Shown: positions 26,865-39,238, counted from the stretch's first letter. The stretch: DNA of 64,000 bases from Geothrix limicola (GCF_030268085.1 NZ_BSDE01000008.1:1-64000); one strand, 5' to 3'. Translations and numbers: made by a program. Notes: a model not told the origin generated them from the letters alone.

Positions 26865-27806
26865 ATGCGTGTCCTGACCGCCCTCGGCCTTGCCTTCGCG
26901 GTGGGCCTGTCCCTGCCGCTCGCGGCCCATGCCAAGCATCGCGCCGCGCAACCCCTTGGATCCGCCGACGCCGCCAAGATCCACAAGGTGGAGAAGGTGG
27001 CCGAGAACGTCTACTGCATCTTCGGGCAGGGCGGAAACATCGGCCTCGTCGTCACCGCCAAGCACGCCGTGCTCATCGACGACCAGTTCGAGCGTCTCGT
27101 GCCGGGCCTTCTCGACGCCGTGCGCTCCGTCACCGACAAGCCCATCAAATACCTCGTCAACACCCACGGCCACCCCGACCACGTCGGCGGCAACGTCGTG
27201 CTGGAGAAGCAGGTGTCAGCCATCATCGCCCACGCCAACGTCCGCCGCCGCATGATCACGGAACAGGCCAAGCTCGACCCCGCCAAGCGGGGTGGCCTGC
27301 CGGAGCTCTCGCTGGGATCCGAAGACACGAAGGAACGGGCCCGCCTGAACATCCACCTGGACGAGGCCGAGATCCACCTGCTGCACCTGGGGCCGGGCCA
27401 CACGGACGGCGATGTCCTCGTGGGCATCCCCTCCGTCCACGTGATGCACATGGGCGACCTCTTCTTCCTCGGGATGCTGCCCTTCATCGATGTCGAAGGC
27501 GGGGGCAGCTTCGAGGGACTGGCCGCGCAGATCACTTCGGTGGCCTCCTGGATCCCCGAGGATTCCCGCATCATCCCCGGCCACGGCCCCGTCTGCGGCA
27601 AGAAGGAGCTGCTCCGCTATCGCGATTTCCTGCAGGCCGTGCAGGCCCACGTGAAGGCCCACCCCGGCCAGGATGGGGCGGCCCTCGCCAAGACTTTCGA
27701 TACGGCCGCCTGGCCCGAATGGAAACCCGTGAGCGAATTCGTCACCTGGGAAACCTTCTTCTCAGTGGCCTCGGGCAAAGGCCCCGGCCGTGTCGCCCGG
27801 CCCTGA
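26865..27806 (+). CDS. Secreted metallo-beta-lactamase-fold hydrolase
   Basis: A 313-residue exported zinc hydrolase. It has a Sec signal (cleavage near AAHA-K), the metal-binding HGHPDHVGG (HxHxDH) near residues 105-113, the HTDGD ligand, and a C-terminal GHGPV His. Its layout is that of periplasmic MBL proteins annotated as cyclase- or SoxH-like, not the classical B1-B3 lactamases. A good ribosome site (GGAGG) precedes ATG. It lies between the MarR repressor and the efflux genes, 49 nt and 27 nt from its neighbours, so co-regulation is likely. A role in inactivating the same toxic compound that is pumped out is inference. Confidence 0.9.
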   Translation: MRVLTALGLAFAVGLSLPLAAHAKHRAAQPLGSADAAKIHKVEKVAENVYCIFGQGGNIGLVVTAKHAVLIDDQFERLVPGLLDAVRSVTDKPIKYLVNTHGHPDHVGGNVVLEKQVSAIIAHANVRRRMITEQAKLDPAKRGGLPELSLGSEDTKERARLNIHLDEAEIHLLHLGPGHTDGDVLVGIPSVHVMHMGDLFFLGMLPFIDVEGGGSFEGLAAQITSVASWIPEDSRIIPGHGPVCGKKELLRYRDFLQAVQAHVKAHPGQDGAALAKTFDTAAWPEWKPVSEFVTWETFFSVASGKGPGRVARP

Positions 27807-27833
27807 GCCCCCACCTGATTGTTTGGAATCCCT

Positions 27834-29015
27834 ATGGACGCTTCTGAATCCACCTTCACCGACCTGACCTCGAACCGCCCGCTGCTCCTCCGCGGCTGGC
27901 GGCCCTGGGCCCTCGCCGGCGGCGTCCTGCTGCTGGGCTTCTTCCTCTTCCGTGGGGGCAAGAAGGATGCGGCCGCGAATCCCGGCGGACGCGCCGTGCC
28001 CGTGGCCGTGGCCAAGGCGCGAAAGGGCGACATGGCCGTGCATCTCACCGGACTGGGCACCGTCACGGCCCTCAGCAACGTCACGGTGAAGAGCCGCGTG
28101 GATGGCCAGCTGGAACGCATCGCCTTCACCGAGGGCCAGATGGTGCGCGAAGGCGAACTCCTCGCCGAGATCGATCCCCGCCCTTTCCAGGTCCAGCTCA
28201 TGCAGGCCGAGGGCCAGTACGCCAAGGACCAGGCCGCCTACCAGAACGCCCAGGCGGACCTGAGGCGCCTCGAAGGTCTCGTGCAGCAGGGCATCATCTC
28301 CCGCCAGCAGCTGGATACCCAGGTCACCTCCGTGGCCCAGTACCAGGCGGCCCTCAAGTCGGACCAGGCCCAGGTGGAGAACGCCAAGCTGAACCTCGTC
28401 TACAGCCACATCACGGCGCCCATCTCAGGGCGGGTGGGCCTGCGGCTCGTGGACGCAGGCAACATCGTGCACGCCTCCGACGCCAACGGCATCGCGACCA
28501 TCGCGCCGATCCAGCCCATCAACGTCCTCTTCGCGGTGCCCGCCGACAACATCCAGAAGGTGCTCAGCCAGAACGCGAAGGCCGGCAAACTCCCCGTGGA
28601 AGCCTGGGACCGGGACCTCAAGACCCGCCTGGCCACGGGATCCCTGGCCGCCATCGACAATCAGGTGGACATAACCACCGGCACCGTGCGGCTCAAGGCC
28701 ATCTTCACCAATGACGACCGCGTGCTCTTCCCCAACCAGTTCGTGAACGCCCAGCTGCTGGTGGACACCCTGCACGACGTCGTCATCGTGCCCACCGCCG
28801 CCATCCAGCGCGGTCCCCAGGGCGCCTTCGTCTACGTCGTGAAGCCCGACAACACCGTGGAGCTGCGCTTCATCGAGGTGCAGGGCACCGACGGCGATGA
28901 CACGGCCCTCACCAAGGGCCTGAGCGGCGGGGAGACCGTCGTCACCGACGGCCTCGAGAAACTCCGCCCCGGCAGCAAGGTGTCCCTCCCCAAGGCCCCC
29001 GGCGCGAAGGGGTGA
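27834..29015 (+). CDS. RND efflux periplasmic adaptor (MdtA-like)
   Basis: A 393-residue membrane-fusion protein. An N-terminal anchor (WALAGGVLLLGFFLF) is followed by the lipoyl half-motifs (VKSRVDGQLERIAFTEGQ and ITAPISGRVGLR), a coiled-coil hairpin between them (about residues 105-170) and the beta-barrel and membrane-proximal domains. It joins the two RND pumps downstream to an outer-membrane channel, which is not in the window. ATG at 27834 is preferred over the TTG at 27819. It is separated from the first pump by a family A repeat. Confidence 0.92.
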   Translation: MDASESTFTDLTSNRPLLLRGWRPWALAGGVLLLGFFLFRGGKKDAAANPGGRAVPVAVAKARKGDMAVHLTGLGTVTALSNVTVKSRVDGQLERIAFTEGQMVREGELLAEIDPRPFQVQLMQAEGQYAKDQAAYQNAQADLRRLEGLVQQGIISRQQLDTQVTSVAQYQAALKSDQAQVENAKLNLVYSHITAPISGRVGLRLVDAGNIVHASDANGIATIAPIQPINVLFAVPADNIQKVLSQNAKAGKLPVEAWDRDLKTRLATGSLAAIDNQVDITTGTVRLKAIFTNDDRVLFPNQFVNAQLLVDTLHDVVIVPTAAIQRGPQGAFVYVVKPDNTVELRFIEVQGTDGDDTALTKGLSGGETVVTDGLEKLRPGSKVSLPKAPGAKG

Positions 29016-29033
29016 GCCCCATGAAAACCATGA

Positions 29034-29180
29034 AACCGCGAATGACGCGAATGGGCGCGAATGAGGCTGGGCTGATGGTTTGGGGCACTCGAACCGTCCG
29101 TTCTTCTCTTCTGGGCTTGGCTCCTTTTCCTTTGTTCGCGCGCCCGCAGGGCGATTCGCGTCATTCGCGGTTCAAGCTTT
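29034..29180. repeat. Intergenic inverted repeat, family A copy 3
   Basis: The best-preserved copy. The 19-nt arm 29034-29052 pairs perfectly with 29154-29172 (ATTCGCGTCATTCGCGGTT), enclosing about 100 nt, and the right arm is followed by CAAGCTTTTT. It separates the adaptor gene from the first RND pump gene within an apparent operon. Confidence 0.88.
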
Positions 29181-29196
29181 TTGATTCGAGTTGCCT

Positions 29197-32100
29197 GTGA
29201 ATCCGTCACGGCCCTTCATCCTCCGGCCCATCGCGACCTCGCTGCTCATGGCGGGGCTGCTGCTGGTGGGCATGCTGGCCTTCCGGCAATTGCCGGTCTC
29301 GGCCCTGCCCCAGGTGGACTACCCCACCATCCAGGTGGTCACCTTCTATCCCGGCGCCAGCCCCGACGTCATGGCCTCGGCCATCACGGCCCCGCTGGAG
29401 CGCCAGTTCGGCCAGCTGCCGGGCCTCAACCGCATGTCCTCCACCAGCTCCGGCGGCAGCTCGGTCATCACGCTGCAGTTCGTGCTGGACCTGAACATCG
29501 ACGTGGCCGAGCAGCAGGTGCAGGCGGCCGTCAACGCGGCGGGCACCTACCTGCCCCGGGACCTCCCCAATCCACCCATCTACAGCAAGATCAACCCCGC
29601 CGACGCGCCCATCCTCACCCTGGCCCTCACATCGAGGACCCTGCCCCTGTCGAAGGTGGAGGACTTCGCCGACACGCGCCTGGCCCAGAAGATCTCCCAG
29701 CTGCCCGGCGTGGGCCTCGTCAGCATCAGCGGCGGACAGAAGCCCGCCGTGCGCATCCAGGCCAATCCCGCGGCCCTCGCCATCAAGGGCCTCACCCTGG
29801 GCGATGTGCGCACCGCCGTCGCGCAGAGCAACGTGAACCAGGCCAAGGGCAGCTTCGACGGCCTGCGCCAGGCCTACGCCATCGGCGCCAACGACCAGCT
29901 GCTCACCAGCGACGACTACCGGCCCCTCGTCGTGGCCTACAAGAACGGCGCCCCCGTGACGATCTCCGAGATCGCCACCGTCACCGACGGCATCGAGAAC
30001 GCGCGACTCGCCGCCTGGGAGAACACGACCCCCGCCGTCATCCTCAACATCCAGCGCCAGCCCGGGGCCAACATCATCGCCGTGGTGGACCGGGTGAAGA
30101 GCCTCATGCCCCAGCTCCGCGCCTCCCTGCCCGCGGCGGTGGAGCTCAACATCCTCACGGACCGCACCGTCACCATCCGCGCCTCGGTGGAGGACGTCGA
30201 ATTCGAGCTGATGCTCACCATCGCCCTCGTGGTCATGGTGATCTTCCTCTTCCTGCGCACCCTCGCCGCCACCATCATCCCCAGCGTGGCCGTGCCGCTG
30301 TCGCTGGTGGGAACGTTCGGCGTGATGTACCTGCTGGGCTACAGCCTGAACAACCTCACCCTCATGGCGCTGACGATCTCGACGGGCTTCGTGGTGGACG
30401 ACGCCATCGTGATGATCGAAAACATCATGCGCTACATCGAGGAGGGCGAGGCCCCGCTCCAGGCGGCGCTGAAGGGCGCCGGGCAGATCGGCTTCACCAT
30501 CCTGTCGCTGACCGTTTCGCTCATCGCCGTGCTCATCCCCCTGCTCTTCATGGGCGACATCGTGGGCCGCCTCTTCCGCGAATTCGCCGTCACCCTCAGC
30601 GTGACCATCCTCGTCTCAGCCGTGGTCTCGCTGACGCTCACGCCCATGATGTGCGCCAAGCTGCTCAAGCACACGCCGCCCGAGGAACAGGGCCGCTTCT
30701 ACCAGTCCTCGGAGCGCGTCTTCCAGCGGATCATCGCCTTCTACGGGCGCACCCTGGCCTGGGTGCTCAAGCACCAGACCGGCACCCTCATCGTCGCCGT
30801 CGCCACCTTGGCCTCCACCATCCTGCTCTACCTCGCCGTGCCCAAGGGATTCTTCCCCGTGCAGGACACGGGCGTGATCCTCGGCATCTCCGAAGGGCCG
30901 CAGACGGTTTCTTTCGCCGCCATGTCCGAGCGCCAGCAGGCGCTCTCCGCCGAGATCCTGAAGGATCCCGCCGTGGAAAGCCTGTCTTCCTTCATCGGCA
31001 TCGACGGCACCAACACCACGCTCAACAGCGGCCGCATCCAGATCAACCTGAAGCCCCTTGACGAGCGCAAGCTGGACGCCAACGAAGTCATCCACCGGCT
31101 CCAGCCCCGACTGGCCAAGATCGAAGGCATCCGCCTCTACCTGCAGCCCGTGCAGGACCTCACGGTGGAAGACCGCGTCAGCCGCACCCAGTACCAGTAC
31201 ACGCTGGAGGACGCGGACGCCAAGGAGCTGGGCGAATGGGTGCCCCGTTTCGTCGAGCGGTTCTCCGCCCTGCCCGAATTGCGGGAGGTCGCCAGCGACC
31301 AGCAGAACGCCGGTCTCCAGGTGCGCATCAGCCTCGACCGCACCACAGCCTCGCGCCTGGGCATCACGCCCCAGATGCTGGACGACGCCCTCTACGACGC
31401 CTTCGGCCAGCGCCAGGTATCCACCATGTTCACCCAGCTGAACCAGTACCGCGTGGTGCTCGAGGCCCACCCCAACCAGTACCAGCGCCCCGAGGATCTG
31501 CAGAACATCTACGTCCGTTCAGGCTCCGGCGGCTCCGTGCCCCTCAGCGCCTTTACCCGCATCGAGACCCTGCCCGCGCCCCTGGCCGTCAACCACCAGG
31601 GCCAGTTCCCCACGGCCACCCTGTCCTTCAACCTGGCCCCGGGCGTGTCGCTGGGCGATGCGGTGAAGGCCGTCCAGAAGGCCCGGCAGGAGATGGACGT
31701 TCCGCCCAGCATCAAGGCGGGATTCCAGGGCACGGCCCAGGCCTTCGGCGCCTCGCTCACCAACACGCCCCTCCTCATCCTCGCGGCGGTGCTGACGGTC
31801 TACATCCTGCTGGGTGTGCTGTATGAAAGCTACATCCACCCCATCACGATCCTCTCGACCCTGCCCTCGGCGGGCGTGGGCGCCCTGCTTTCGCTCATGC
31901 TCTGCCGCACGGATTTCAGCGTCATCGCCCTCATCGGCATCATCCTGCTCATCGGCATCGTCGAGAAGAACGCCATCATGATGATCGACTTCGCGCTGGA
32001 CGCCGAACGCAAGGAGGGCCTGCCGCCGCAGGAGGCCATCTACCAGGCCTCCCTGCTGCGCTTCCGCCCCATCATCATGACCACCCTGGCGGCCATGCTG

Positions 32101-32307
32101 GGCGGCGTGCCCCTGGCCCTGGGAACGGGCGTGGGCGCCGAATTGCGGCGCCCGCTGGGCATCGTCATCGTGGGTGGCCTCATCTTCAGCCAGGTACTCA
32201 CGCTCTACACGACACCCGTCATTTATCTCGCGTTCGACCGGGTGGCGCGGAAGCTGCGCCGCGGGCGCGGCGCAGCTACGGCTCCGCCTGCGGCGGAGCA
32301 GGCATGA
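29197..32307 (+). CDS. RND multidrug efflux permease (MdtB-like)
   Basis: A proton-driven inner-membrane pump of about 1036 residues. The start is GTG 29197 or TTG 29191; ribosome signals are weak for both. The HAE1-type layout is complete: helix 1 ([15 protein letters not shown]), porter domain with [11 protein letters not shown], helix 4 with the proton-relay Asp pair in [13 protein letters not shown], a second porter half with [13 protein letters not shown], and the C-terminal membrane half ending near LYTTPVIYL. The close similarity to the next pump and the single adaptor match the MdtABC arrangement, where B and C form mixed trimers. Substrates are not readable. Confidence 0.92.
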   Translation: MNPSRPFILRPIATSLLMAGLLLVGMLAFRQLPVSALPQVDYPTIQVVTFYPGASPDVMASAITAPLERQFGQLPGLNRMSSTSSGGSSVITLQFVLDLNIDVAEQQVQAAVNAAGTYLPRDLPNPPIYSKINPADAPILTLALTSRTLPLSKVEDFADTRLAQKISQLPGVGLVSISGGQKPAVRIQANPAALAIKGLTLGDVRTAVAQSNVNQAKGSFDGLRQAYAIGANDQLLTSDDYRPLVVAYKNGAPVTISEIATVTDGIENARLAAWENTTPAVILNIQRQPGANIIAVVDRVKSLMPQLRASLPAAVELNILTDRTVTIRASVEDVEFELMLTIALVVMVIFLFLRTLAATIIPSVAVPLSLVGTFGVMYLLGYSLNNLTLMALTISTGFVVDDAIVMIENIMRYIEEGEAPLQAALKGAGQIGFTILSLTVSLIAVLIPLLFMGDIVGRLFREFAVTLSVTILVSAVVSLTLTPMMCAKLLKHTPPEEQGRFYQSSERVFQRIIAFYGRTLAWVLKHQTGTLIVAVATLASTILLYLAVPKGFFPVQDTGVILGISEGPQTVSFAAMSERQQALSAEILKDPAVESLSSFIGIDGTNTTLNSGRIQINLKPLDERKLDANEVIHRLQPRLAKIEGIRLYLQPVQDLTVEDRVSRTQYQYTLEDADAKELGEWVPRFVERFSALPELREVASDQQNAGLQVRISLDRTTASRLGITPQMLDDALYDAFGQRQVSTMFTQLNQYRVVLEAHPNQYQRPEDLQNIYVRSGSGGSVPLSAFTRIETLPAPLAVNHQGQFPTATLSFNLAPGVSLGDAVKAVQKARQEMDVPPSIKAGFQGTAQAFGASLTNTPLLILAAVLTVYILLGVLYESYIHPITILSTLPSAGVGALLSLMLCRTDFSVIALIGIILLIGIVEKNAIMMIDFALDAERKEGLPPQEAIYQASLLRFRPIIMTTLAAMLGGVPLALGTGVGAELRRPLGIVIVGGLIFSQVLTLYTTPVIYLAFDRVARKLRRGRGAATAPPAAEQA

Positions 32308-32355
32308 ACGGCTTTTCCCCCTCAAGCCCTTCCCGCCGCGCCAGCGGCGCACATC

Positions 32356-32374
32356 TCCAAACGGGACGTTTGGA
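32356..32374. repeat. Small inverted repeat between the two pump genes
   Basis: A perfect 8-bp stem TCCAAACG / CGTTTGGA with a 3-nt loop in the 88-nt gap between the pump genes. It is too short and lacks a T-run for a confident terminator call; an mRNA stability element is possible. Confidence 0.5.
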
Positions 32375-32395
32375 GCAAGCGACGCAGGCCCAACG

Positions 32396-35300
32396 GTGAG
32401 CCTCTCCACCCCCTTCATCCGAAGGCCCGTGGCCACCACGCTGCTAACGGTGGCCCTGGCCCTGCTCGGCGCCATCGCCTACCAGTTCCTGCCGGTGGCG
32501 CCCCTGCCCCAGGTGGAGTTCCCCACCATCCAGGTCTCGGCGGGCCTGCCGGGCGCCAGTCCGGAGACCATGGCGTCTTCGGTCGCCACGCCCCTGGAAC
32601 GCCAGTTCGGGCGCATCGCGGGCATCACGGAGATGACCTCGGCCAGTTCCCTGGGCGGCACGAATATCACGCTCCAGTTCGACCTCAGCCGCAACATCGA
32701 CGCGGCGGGACGCGATGTGCAGGCGGCCATCAACGCCGCCCGCGGCGACCTGCCCGCGAACCTGCCCAACAATCCGAACTACCGCAAGGTGAATCCCGCG
32801 GATTCCCCCATCCTCATCCTGGCGCTGACGTCCAAGCTGATCCCCCGCGAACGGATGTACGACATCGCCTCGTCGGTGCTGCAGCAGAAGCTCTCGCAGA
32901 TCGAGGGCGTGGGCCAGGTCTTCGTGTGGGGCGGTGCCCTCCCCGCCGTGCGCGTGGATGTGAACCCCGCCCTGCTGAACGCCCAGGGTCTGGCCCTCGA
33001 CGACGTCCGCCTGGCCATCGCCGCCGCCAACCTGAACCAGCCCAAGGGCGATCTGTCGGGTTCATCGACCACCTGGTCCATCGCCACGACGGACCAGCTT
33101 AAGAGCGCGGCGGACTACCGCCCCCTCATCCTGCGCTACCGGAGCGGCAGCGCCGTGCGCCTCGCGGACGTGGCCAACGTCTCGGATTCCGTGGAGAACG
33201 TGCGCAACAGCGGCCTCTCCAACGGCATCCCCGCCATCATGGTGCCCATCTTCCGCCAGCCGGACGCCAACATCATCGATACGGTGGATCGCGTGAAGGC
33301 CATCCTGCCGCAGATGCAGGCCTCGCTGCCCCCCACCATGGAACTGAAGGTCCTCATCGACGCCACCCGCACCATCCGGGCCTCGGTGAAGGACGTGCAA
33401 CTGGCCCTGGCCATCTCCATCGCCCTCGTCATCCTCGTCGTCTTCATCTTCCTTCGCAGCGTGCGATCCACCCTCATTCCCAGCGTGGCCGTGCCCATCT
33501 CGCTCATCGGCACCTTCGGGGCCATGTACCTGCTGGGCTACACCATCGACAACCTGTCGCTCATGGCCCTCACCGTGGCCACGGGCTTCGTGGTGGACGA
33601 CGCCATCGTGGTGGTGGAGAACATCACCCGCCACCTCGAGCACGGCATGCAGCCCATGGAGGCGGCCCTCCACGGCGCCAAGGAGATCGGCTTCACCGTC
33701 GTATCCATCAGCATCTCGCTCATCGCCGTCTTCATCCCCATCCTGCTGATGGGCGGCATCGTCGGGCGCCTCTTCCGCGAATTCGCCGTCACCCTTTCCG
33801 TCGCCATCCTCATCTCCATGGTGGTATCGCTCACCACCACGCCCATGATGTGTTCACGGCTCCTGCGGCCCCATTCCGAAGAGCAGCACGGCCGCTCCTT
33901 CCAGGCCAGCGAGCGGGTCTTCCAGTGGATCATGCGCCACTACGAGACCTCCCTCGCCTGGGTCATCCGGCACAAGTTCGTCACGCTCATGACCTGGATC
34001 CTGACCGTCCTCACGACGGTGGCCCTCTACTGGTTCATCCCCAAGGGCTTCTTCCCCCAGCAGGACACGGGGCGTATCACTGGATCCATCGTGGCGGACC
34101 AGGATATTTCCTTCGCCGGCATGGAGAAGCTGATGACCCAGTACGTGGCCATCGTGCAGACCGACCCGGCCATTGAGAACGTCACGGCCTTCGTCGGCGG
34201 CGGCAACACCGGCCGACTCTTCGCCTCGCTGAAGCCCAACGATCAGCGCAAGGACACGCCGGACCAGATCATCGCGCGCCTGCGGGGGAAGACCTCCCAC
34301 CTGCCTGGGGGGGCCCTCTACATGCAGCCGGTGCAGGATCTGCGGCTGGGCGGACGGCCCTCCAGCACCCAGTACCAGTACACGCTGCAGGGCGACGACG
34401 CCCGCGAACTCTTCGAATGGGCGCCGAAGGTGCTGGAGAAGCTCAAGACCGTCAAGCAGCTGGCGGATGTGAATTCGGACCTGCAGAACAAGGGGCTCGA
34501 AGCCTCCCTCGTCATCGACCGGGCCACAGCCTCGCGGCTGGGCGTCACGCCCCAGGCCATCGACAGCACCCTCTACGACGCCTTCGGCCAGCGCTTCGTC
34601 TCCACCATCTACACGGCCCTGAACCAGTACCACGTGGTAATGGAGGTGGACTCGCCCTTCATGCAGACGCCCGACGGCCTGCGCCACACCTACGTCCGCT
34701 CCAACACCGGCAACCTGGTGCCCCTCAGCGCCTTCACGACGCTGGAACGCCGGAACACGGCCCTTTCCGTGAACCACCAGGGCCAGCAGCCTTCGGTCAC
34801 CCTCTCCTTCAACCTGCCGGTGGGTGTGGCCCTGGGCGATGCGGTGGCGGCCATCGACAAGGCCCAGCAGGAGATCCGCATGCCGGGCACCCTGCGCGGC
34901 AGCTTCATGGGCACGGCCCAGGCATTCAAGGCCTCGCTCTCGAACATGCCCCTGCTGCTCGTGGCGGCCCTGCTGGTGGTCTACATCGTGCTGGGCATGC
35001 TTTATGAGAGCCTCATCCACCCGCTGACGATCCTCTCCACCCTGCCTTCGGCGGGCGTGGGCGCCCTGCTGGCCCTCCTCGCCTGCGGCATGGACCTGAG
35101 CGTCATCGCCTTCATCGGCATCATCCTGCTCATCGGCATCGTGAAGAAGAACGCCATCCTCATGATCGATTTCGCCATCGAGGTGGAACGCCGCGAGGGC
35201 AGCACGCCCGAACGGGCCATCTTCCAGGCCTGCCTCCTGCGCTTCCGCCCCATCACCATGACCACCATGGCGGCCCTGCTGGGTGGCCTGCCCCTGGCCA

Positions 35301-35458
35301 TCGGCCTGGGCACCGGCGCCGAGCTGCGGCGTCCCCTCGGCGTCGCCATCGTGGGCGGCCTGCTCTTCAGCCAGTTGCTCACGCTCTACACGACACCGGT
35401 CATCTACCTCTACATGGACCGCGCGCGGCTGCGCTGGGCGCGGTGGCGGGGCCGGTGA
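32396..35458 (+). CDS. RND multidrug efflux permease (MdtC-like)
   Basis: A 1020-residue second RND pump. GTG at 32396 is chosen because it places the canonical N-terminus (STPFIRRPVATTLLTVAL) at the start, although an open frame extends 74 codons upstream. It has the same order of domains as the preceding pump, with LPQVEFPTIQVS, the helix 4 Asp pair in [13 protein letters not shown], and porter repeat DRATASRLGVTPQ. Two adjacent pumps with one adaptor suggest a heterotrimeric MdtBC-type exporter. The order regulator, hydrolase, adaptor, pump, pump reads as one inducible resistance cluster. Confidence 0.92.
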   Translation: MSLSTPFIRRPVATTLLTVALALLGAIAYQFLPVAPLPQVEFPTIQVSAGLPGASPETMASSVATPLERQFGRIAGITEMTSASSLGGTNITLQFDLSRNIDAAGRDVQAAINAARGDLPANLPNNPNYRKVNPADSPILILALTSKLIPRERMYDIASSVLQQKLSQIEGVGQVFVWGGALPAVRVDVNPALLNAQGLALDDVRLAIAAANLNQPKGDLSGSSTTWSIATTDQLKSAADYRPLILRYRSGSAVRLADVANVSDSVENVRNSGLSNGIPAIMVPIFRQPDANIIDTVDRVKAILPQMQASLPPTMELKVLIDATRTIRASVKDVQLALAISIALVILVVFIFLRSVRSTLIPSVAVPISLIGTFGAMYLLGYTIDNLSLMALTVATGFVVDDAIVVVENITRHLEHGMQPMEAALHGAKEIGFTVVSISISLIAVFIPILLMGGIVGRLFREFAVTLSVAILISMVVSLTTTPMMCSRLLRPHSEEQHGRSFQASERVFQWIMRHYETSLAWVIRHKFVTLMTWILTVLTTVALYWFIPKGFFPQQDTGRITGSIVADQDISFAGMEKLMTQYVAIVQTDPAIENVTAFVGGGNTGRLFASLKPNDQRKDTPDQIIARLRGKTSHLPGGALYMQPVQDLRLGGRPSSTQYQYTLQGDDARELFEWAPKVLEKLKTVKQLADVNSDLQNKGLEASLVIDRATASRLGVTPQAIDSTLYDAFGQRFVSTIYTALNQYHVVMEVDSPFMQTPDGLRHTYVRSNTGNLVPLSAFTTLERRNTALSVNHQGQQPSVTLSFNLPVGVALGDAVAAIDKAQQEIRMPGTLRGSFMGTAQAFKASLSNMPLLLVAALLVVYIVLGMLYESLIHPLTILSTLPSAGVGALLALLACGMDLSVIAFIGIILLIGIVKKNAILMIDFAIEVERREGSTPERAIFQACLLRFRPITMTTMAALLGGLPLAIGLGTGAELRRPLGVAIVGGLLFSQLLTLYTTPVIYLYMDRARLRWARWRGR

Positions 35459-35466
35459 AAACAACC

Positions 35467-35578
35467 CACCACGGAGACACGGAGAGCACGGAGGGGGCAC
35501 GGAACAGAGGCCGATCACAGCGTGCCTCCATGCTTTTCTCCGTGTTCTTTTCTCCGTGAACTCCGTGTCTCCGTGGTG
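35467..35578. repeat. Intergenic inverted repeat, family B
   Basis: Perfect 18-bp arms (CACCACGGAGACACGGAG at 35467-35484, complement at 35561-35578) enclose further CACGGAG and CTCCGTG units. It lies between the second pump and the APC permease gene. It has the same design as family A (short units repeated in each arm, arms inverted) but a different unit. Confidence 0.85.
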
Positions 35579-35604
35579 AAGGTTTTCTGGGCGATGATGG
35601 GGGT

Positions 35605-36981
35605 ATGACCTCCCAGCCCAGCCTGCGCCGGACCCTTTCGTCCATCGAATACTTCGCCTTCGGCTTCGGCTCCATGGTGGGCGTGGCCTGGGTGGTGCTC
35701 ATCGACGACTGGCTGGCGCGAGGCGGCCCGGCGGGCGGCATGCTGGCCTTCCTCCTCGGCGGCCTGGCCCTGCTGCCCGTGGCCCTCACCTACGGGCGCC
35801 TGGCCCGCGTGGTGCAGGATGCGGGCGCGGAGGTGGCCTACACGGAAGGCGTCTTCCCGCCCTCCCTCAGCTACGCGGCGGGCTGGATGATGGTGCTGGC
35901 CTACGGCATCGTCTGCCCCTGGGAGGCCGTGGCCATCGGCAACCTCCTGGCCCGGGCCCTGCCGGGCATGAACCAGATCCCGCTTTACGTCGTCGGCGGC
36001 AAGACCATCTTCCTGCCCCGGCTGCTGGCGGGCCTGGGCCTGGTGACCTTCCTCGGCGCGCTGAACTACCGAGGCATGCAGTTCAGCTCGCGGTTCCAGA
36101 ACCTCGCCACCTACGGCATGCTCGCCCTCTTCCTCGGCTTCACCACCCTGGGCCTCTTCAGGGGTGAGGCCCGCAACCTGCAGCCCCTCTTCGCCCACGC
36201 GGGCCCCGCGGGCACTGGCCTGGCGGGCGCGGGCCTGTCCATCCTGCTCATGCTCCAGGTCATGCCCTACTTCATGACGGGCTTCGAAACGGTGGTGAAG
36301 GGTTCGGAAGAAGCCAAGGAGGGCTACGATCCCCGGGGCTTCGGCCGCTCCATGGTGCTGTCCCTGGGGGCGGGCGCCCTCTTCTACACGCTGGTGATCT
36401 TCGTGGTGGCCTGGATCGTGCCCTGGCGCGACCTGGTGGCCGGGAAGTTCGGCACCGAGCAGGCCTTCCAGCGGGCCTTCGGTTCGCGCCTCCTGGCCCA
36501 GGTGATCCTCTTCGCGGCCCTGCTCTCCCTGCTCAAGGTCTTCAACGCCATGTTCGTGGCCGCCACCCGTCTGGTCTACGCCCTGGGCCACAAGGGGATG
36601 GTCCACGCCGCCATGGGCACCGTCCACCCCCGCTACCGGACCCCCAGCGCCGCCGTCCTCCTCGTCGCCGGCCTGACGGGGCTCGCGAGCTTCCTGGGAG
36701 ACGCGGCCCTCATCCCCATCATCGACGTGGGCTCCCTGGCCGTGACCCTGGGCTGGCAGGCGGCTTCCCTGGCGGCCCTGGGGCGGCTCCGGAGGGCCGC
36801 GACGCCTGATCCGACGGGCCTGGCCCTGGCCGGCCTCAGCGCCGTGGTGAGCCTGGCCCTCATCGCCATGAAGGCCCTGCCCGGCATCCCCGGCAGCTTC
36901 ACACGCACCGAATGGACCGCCTTCGGCGCCTGGGTCGCCCTGGGGGCCCTGCTTTGGACCGGCTGGCGCAAAGCCAGGTAA
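35605..36981 (+). CDS. APC-family amino acid/amine permease
   Basis: A 458-residue integral membrane transporter with about twelve hydrophobic helices. The N-terminal segment with FGFGSMVGVAW corresponds to the substrate-binding bend of helix 1 in amino acid-polyamine-organocation (APC) permeases, and FETVVKGSEEAKEG after helix 6 is also typical. It ends with a basic cytoplasmic tail. Substrate cannot be predicted. It follows a family B repeat and precedes a family A repeat, so it is probably transcribed on its own. Confidence 0.85.
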   Translation: MTSQPSLRRTLSSIEYFAFGFGSMVGVAWVVLIDDWLARGGPAGGMLAFLLGGLALLPVALTYGRLARVVQDAGAEVAYTEGVFPPSLSYAAGWMMVLAYGIVCPWEAVAIGNLLARALPGMNQIPLYVVGGKTIFLPRLLAGLGLVTFLGALNYRGMQFSSRFQNLATYGMLALFLGFTTLGLFRGEARNLQPLFAHAGPAGTGLAGAGLSILLMLQVMPYFMTGFETVVKGSEEAKEGYDPRGFGRSMVLSLGAGALFYTLVIFVVAWIVPWRDLVAGKFGTEQAFQRAFGSRLLAQVILFAALLSLLKVFNAMFVAATRLVYALGHKGMVHAAMGTVHPRYRTPSAAVLLVAGLTGLASFLGDAALIPIIDVGSLAVTLGWQAASLAALGRLRRAATPDPTGLALAGLSAVVSLALIAMKALPGIPGSFTRTEWTAFGAWVALGALLWTGWRKAR

Positions 36982-36984
36982 AGC

Positions 36985-37099
36985 AACCGCGAAACACGCG
37001 AAAGACGCGAAAAAACAACACATGCCCCGGAGCCCGGCCCTCCGCCCGTGCGAGTCTTCATTTCGCGCCCATTCGCGCCATTCGCGGTTCCAGCTTTTC
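36985..37099. repeat. Intergenic inverted repeat, family A copy 4
   Basis: Left arm 36985-37012 (AACCGCGAAACACGCG units) and right arm 37059-37089 (three CATTCGCG-type units ending GCGGTT), followed by CCAGCTTTT. It starts 4 nt after the stop codon of the permease gene and ends 67 nt before aspS. Confidence 0.82.
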
Positions 37100-37165
37100 G
37101 GCCCCATCGCCCGGCCTCACCCCATGGCTTGAGCCCCGGCCCCCCGGGTGCGATCCTGGAAGGCT

Positions 37166-39136
<1,971 letters not shown>

Positions 39137-39238
39137 CCGCGCCCGCCAAGGAACCTTCCAGGTCCACTCCCCATCCATCATGGGATCCTGGCTTTCGGCG
39201 AAAGACCCGCTTCACCGTTAAACTAGGCCTCGCCCCTC

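Noticed and set aside
32174-32395. 74-codon upstream extension of the second RND pump
   Set aside because: It overlaps the end of the first pump gene, and the canonical RND N-terminus starts at GTG 32396.
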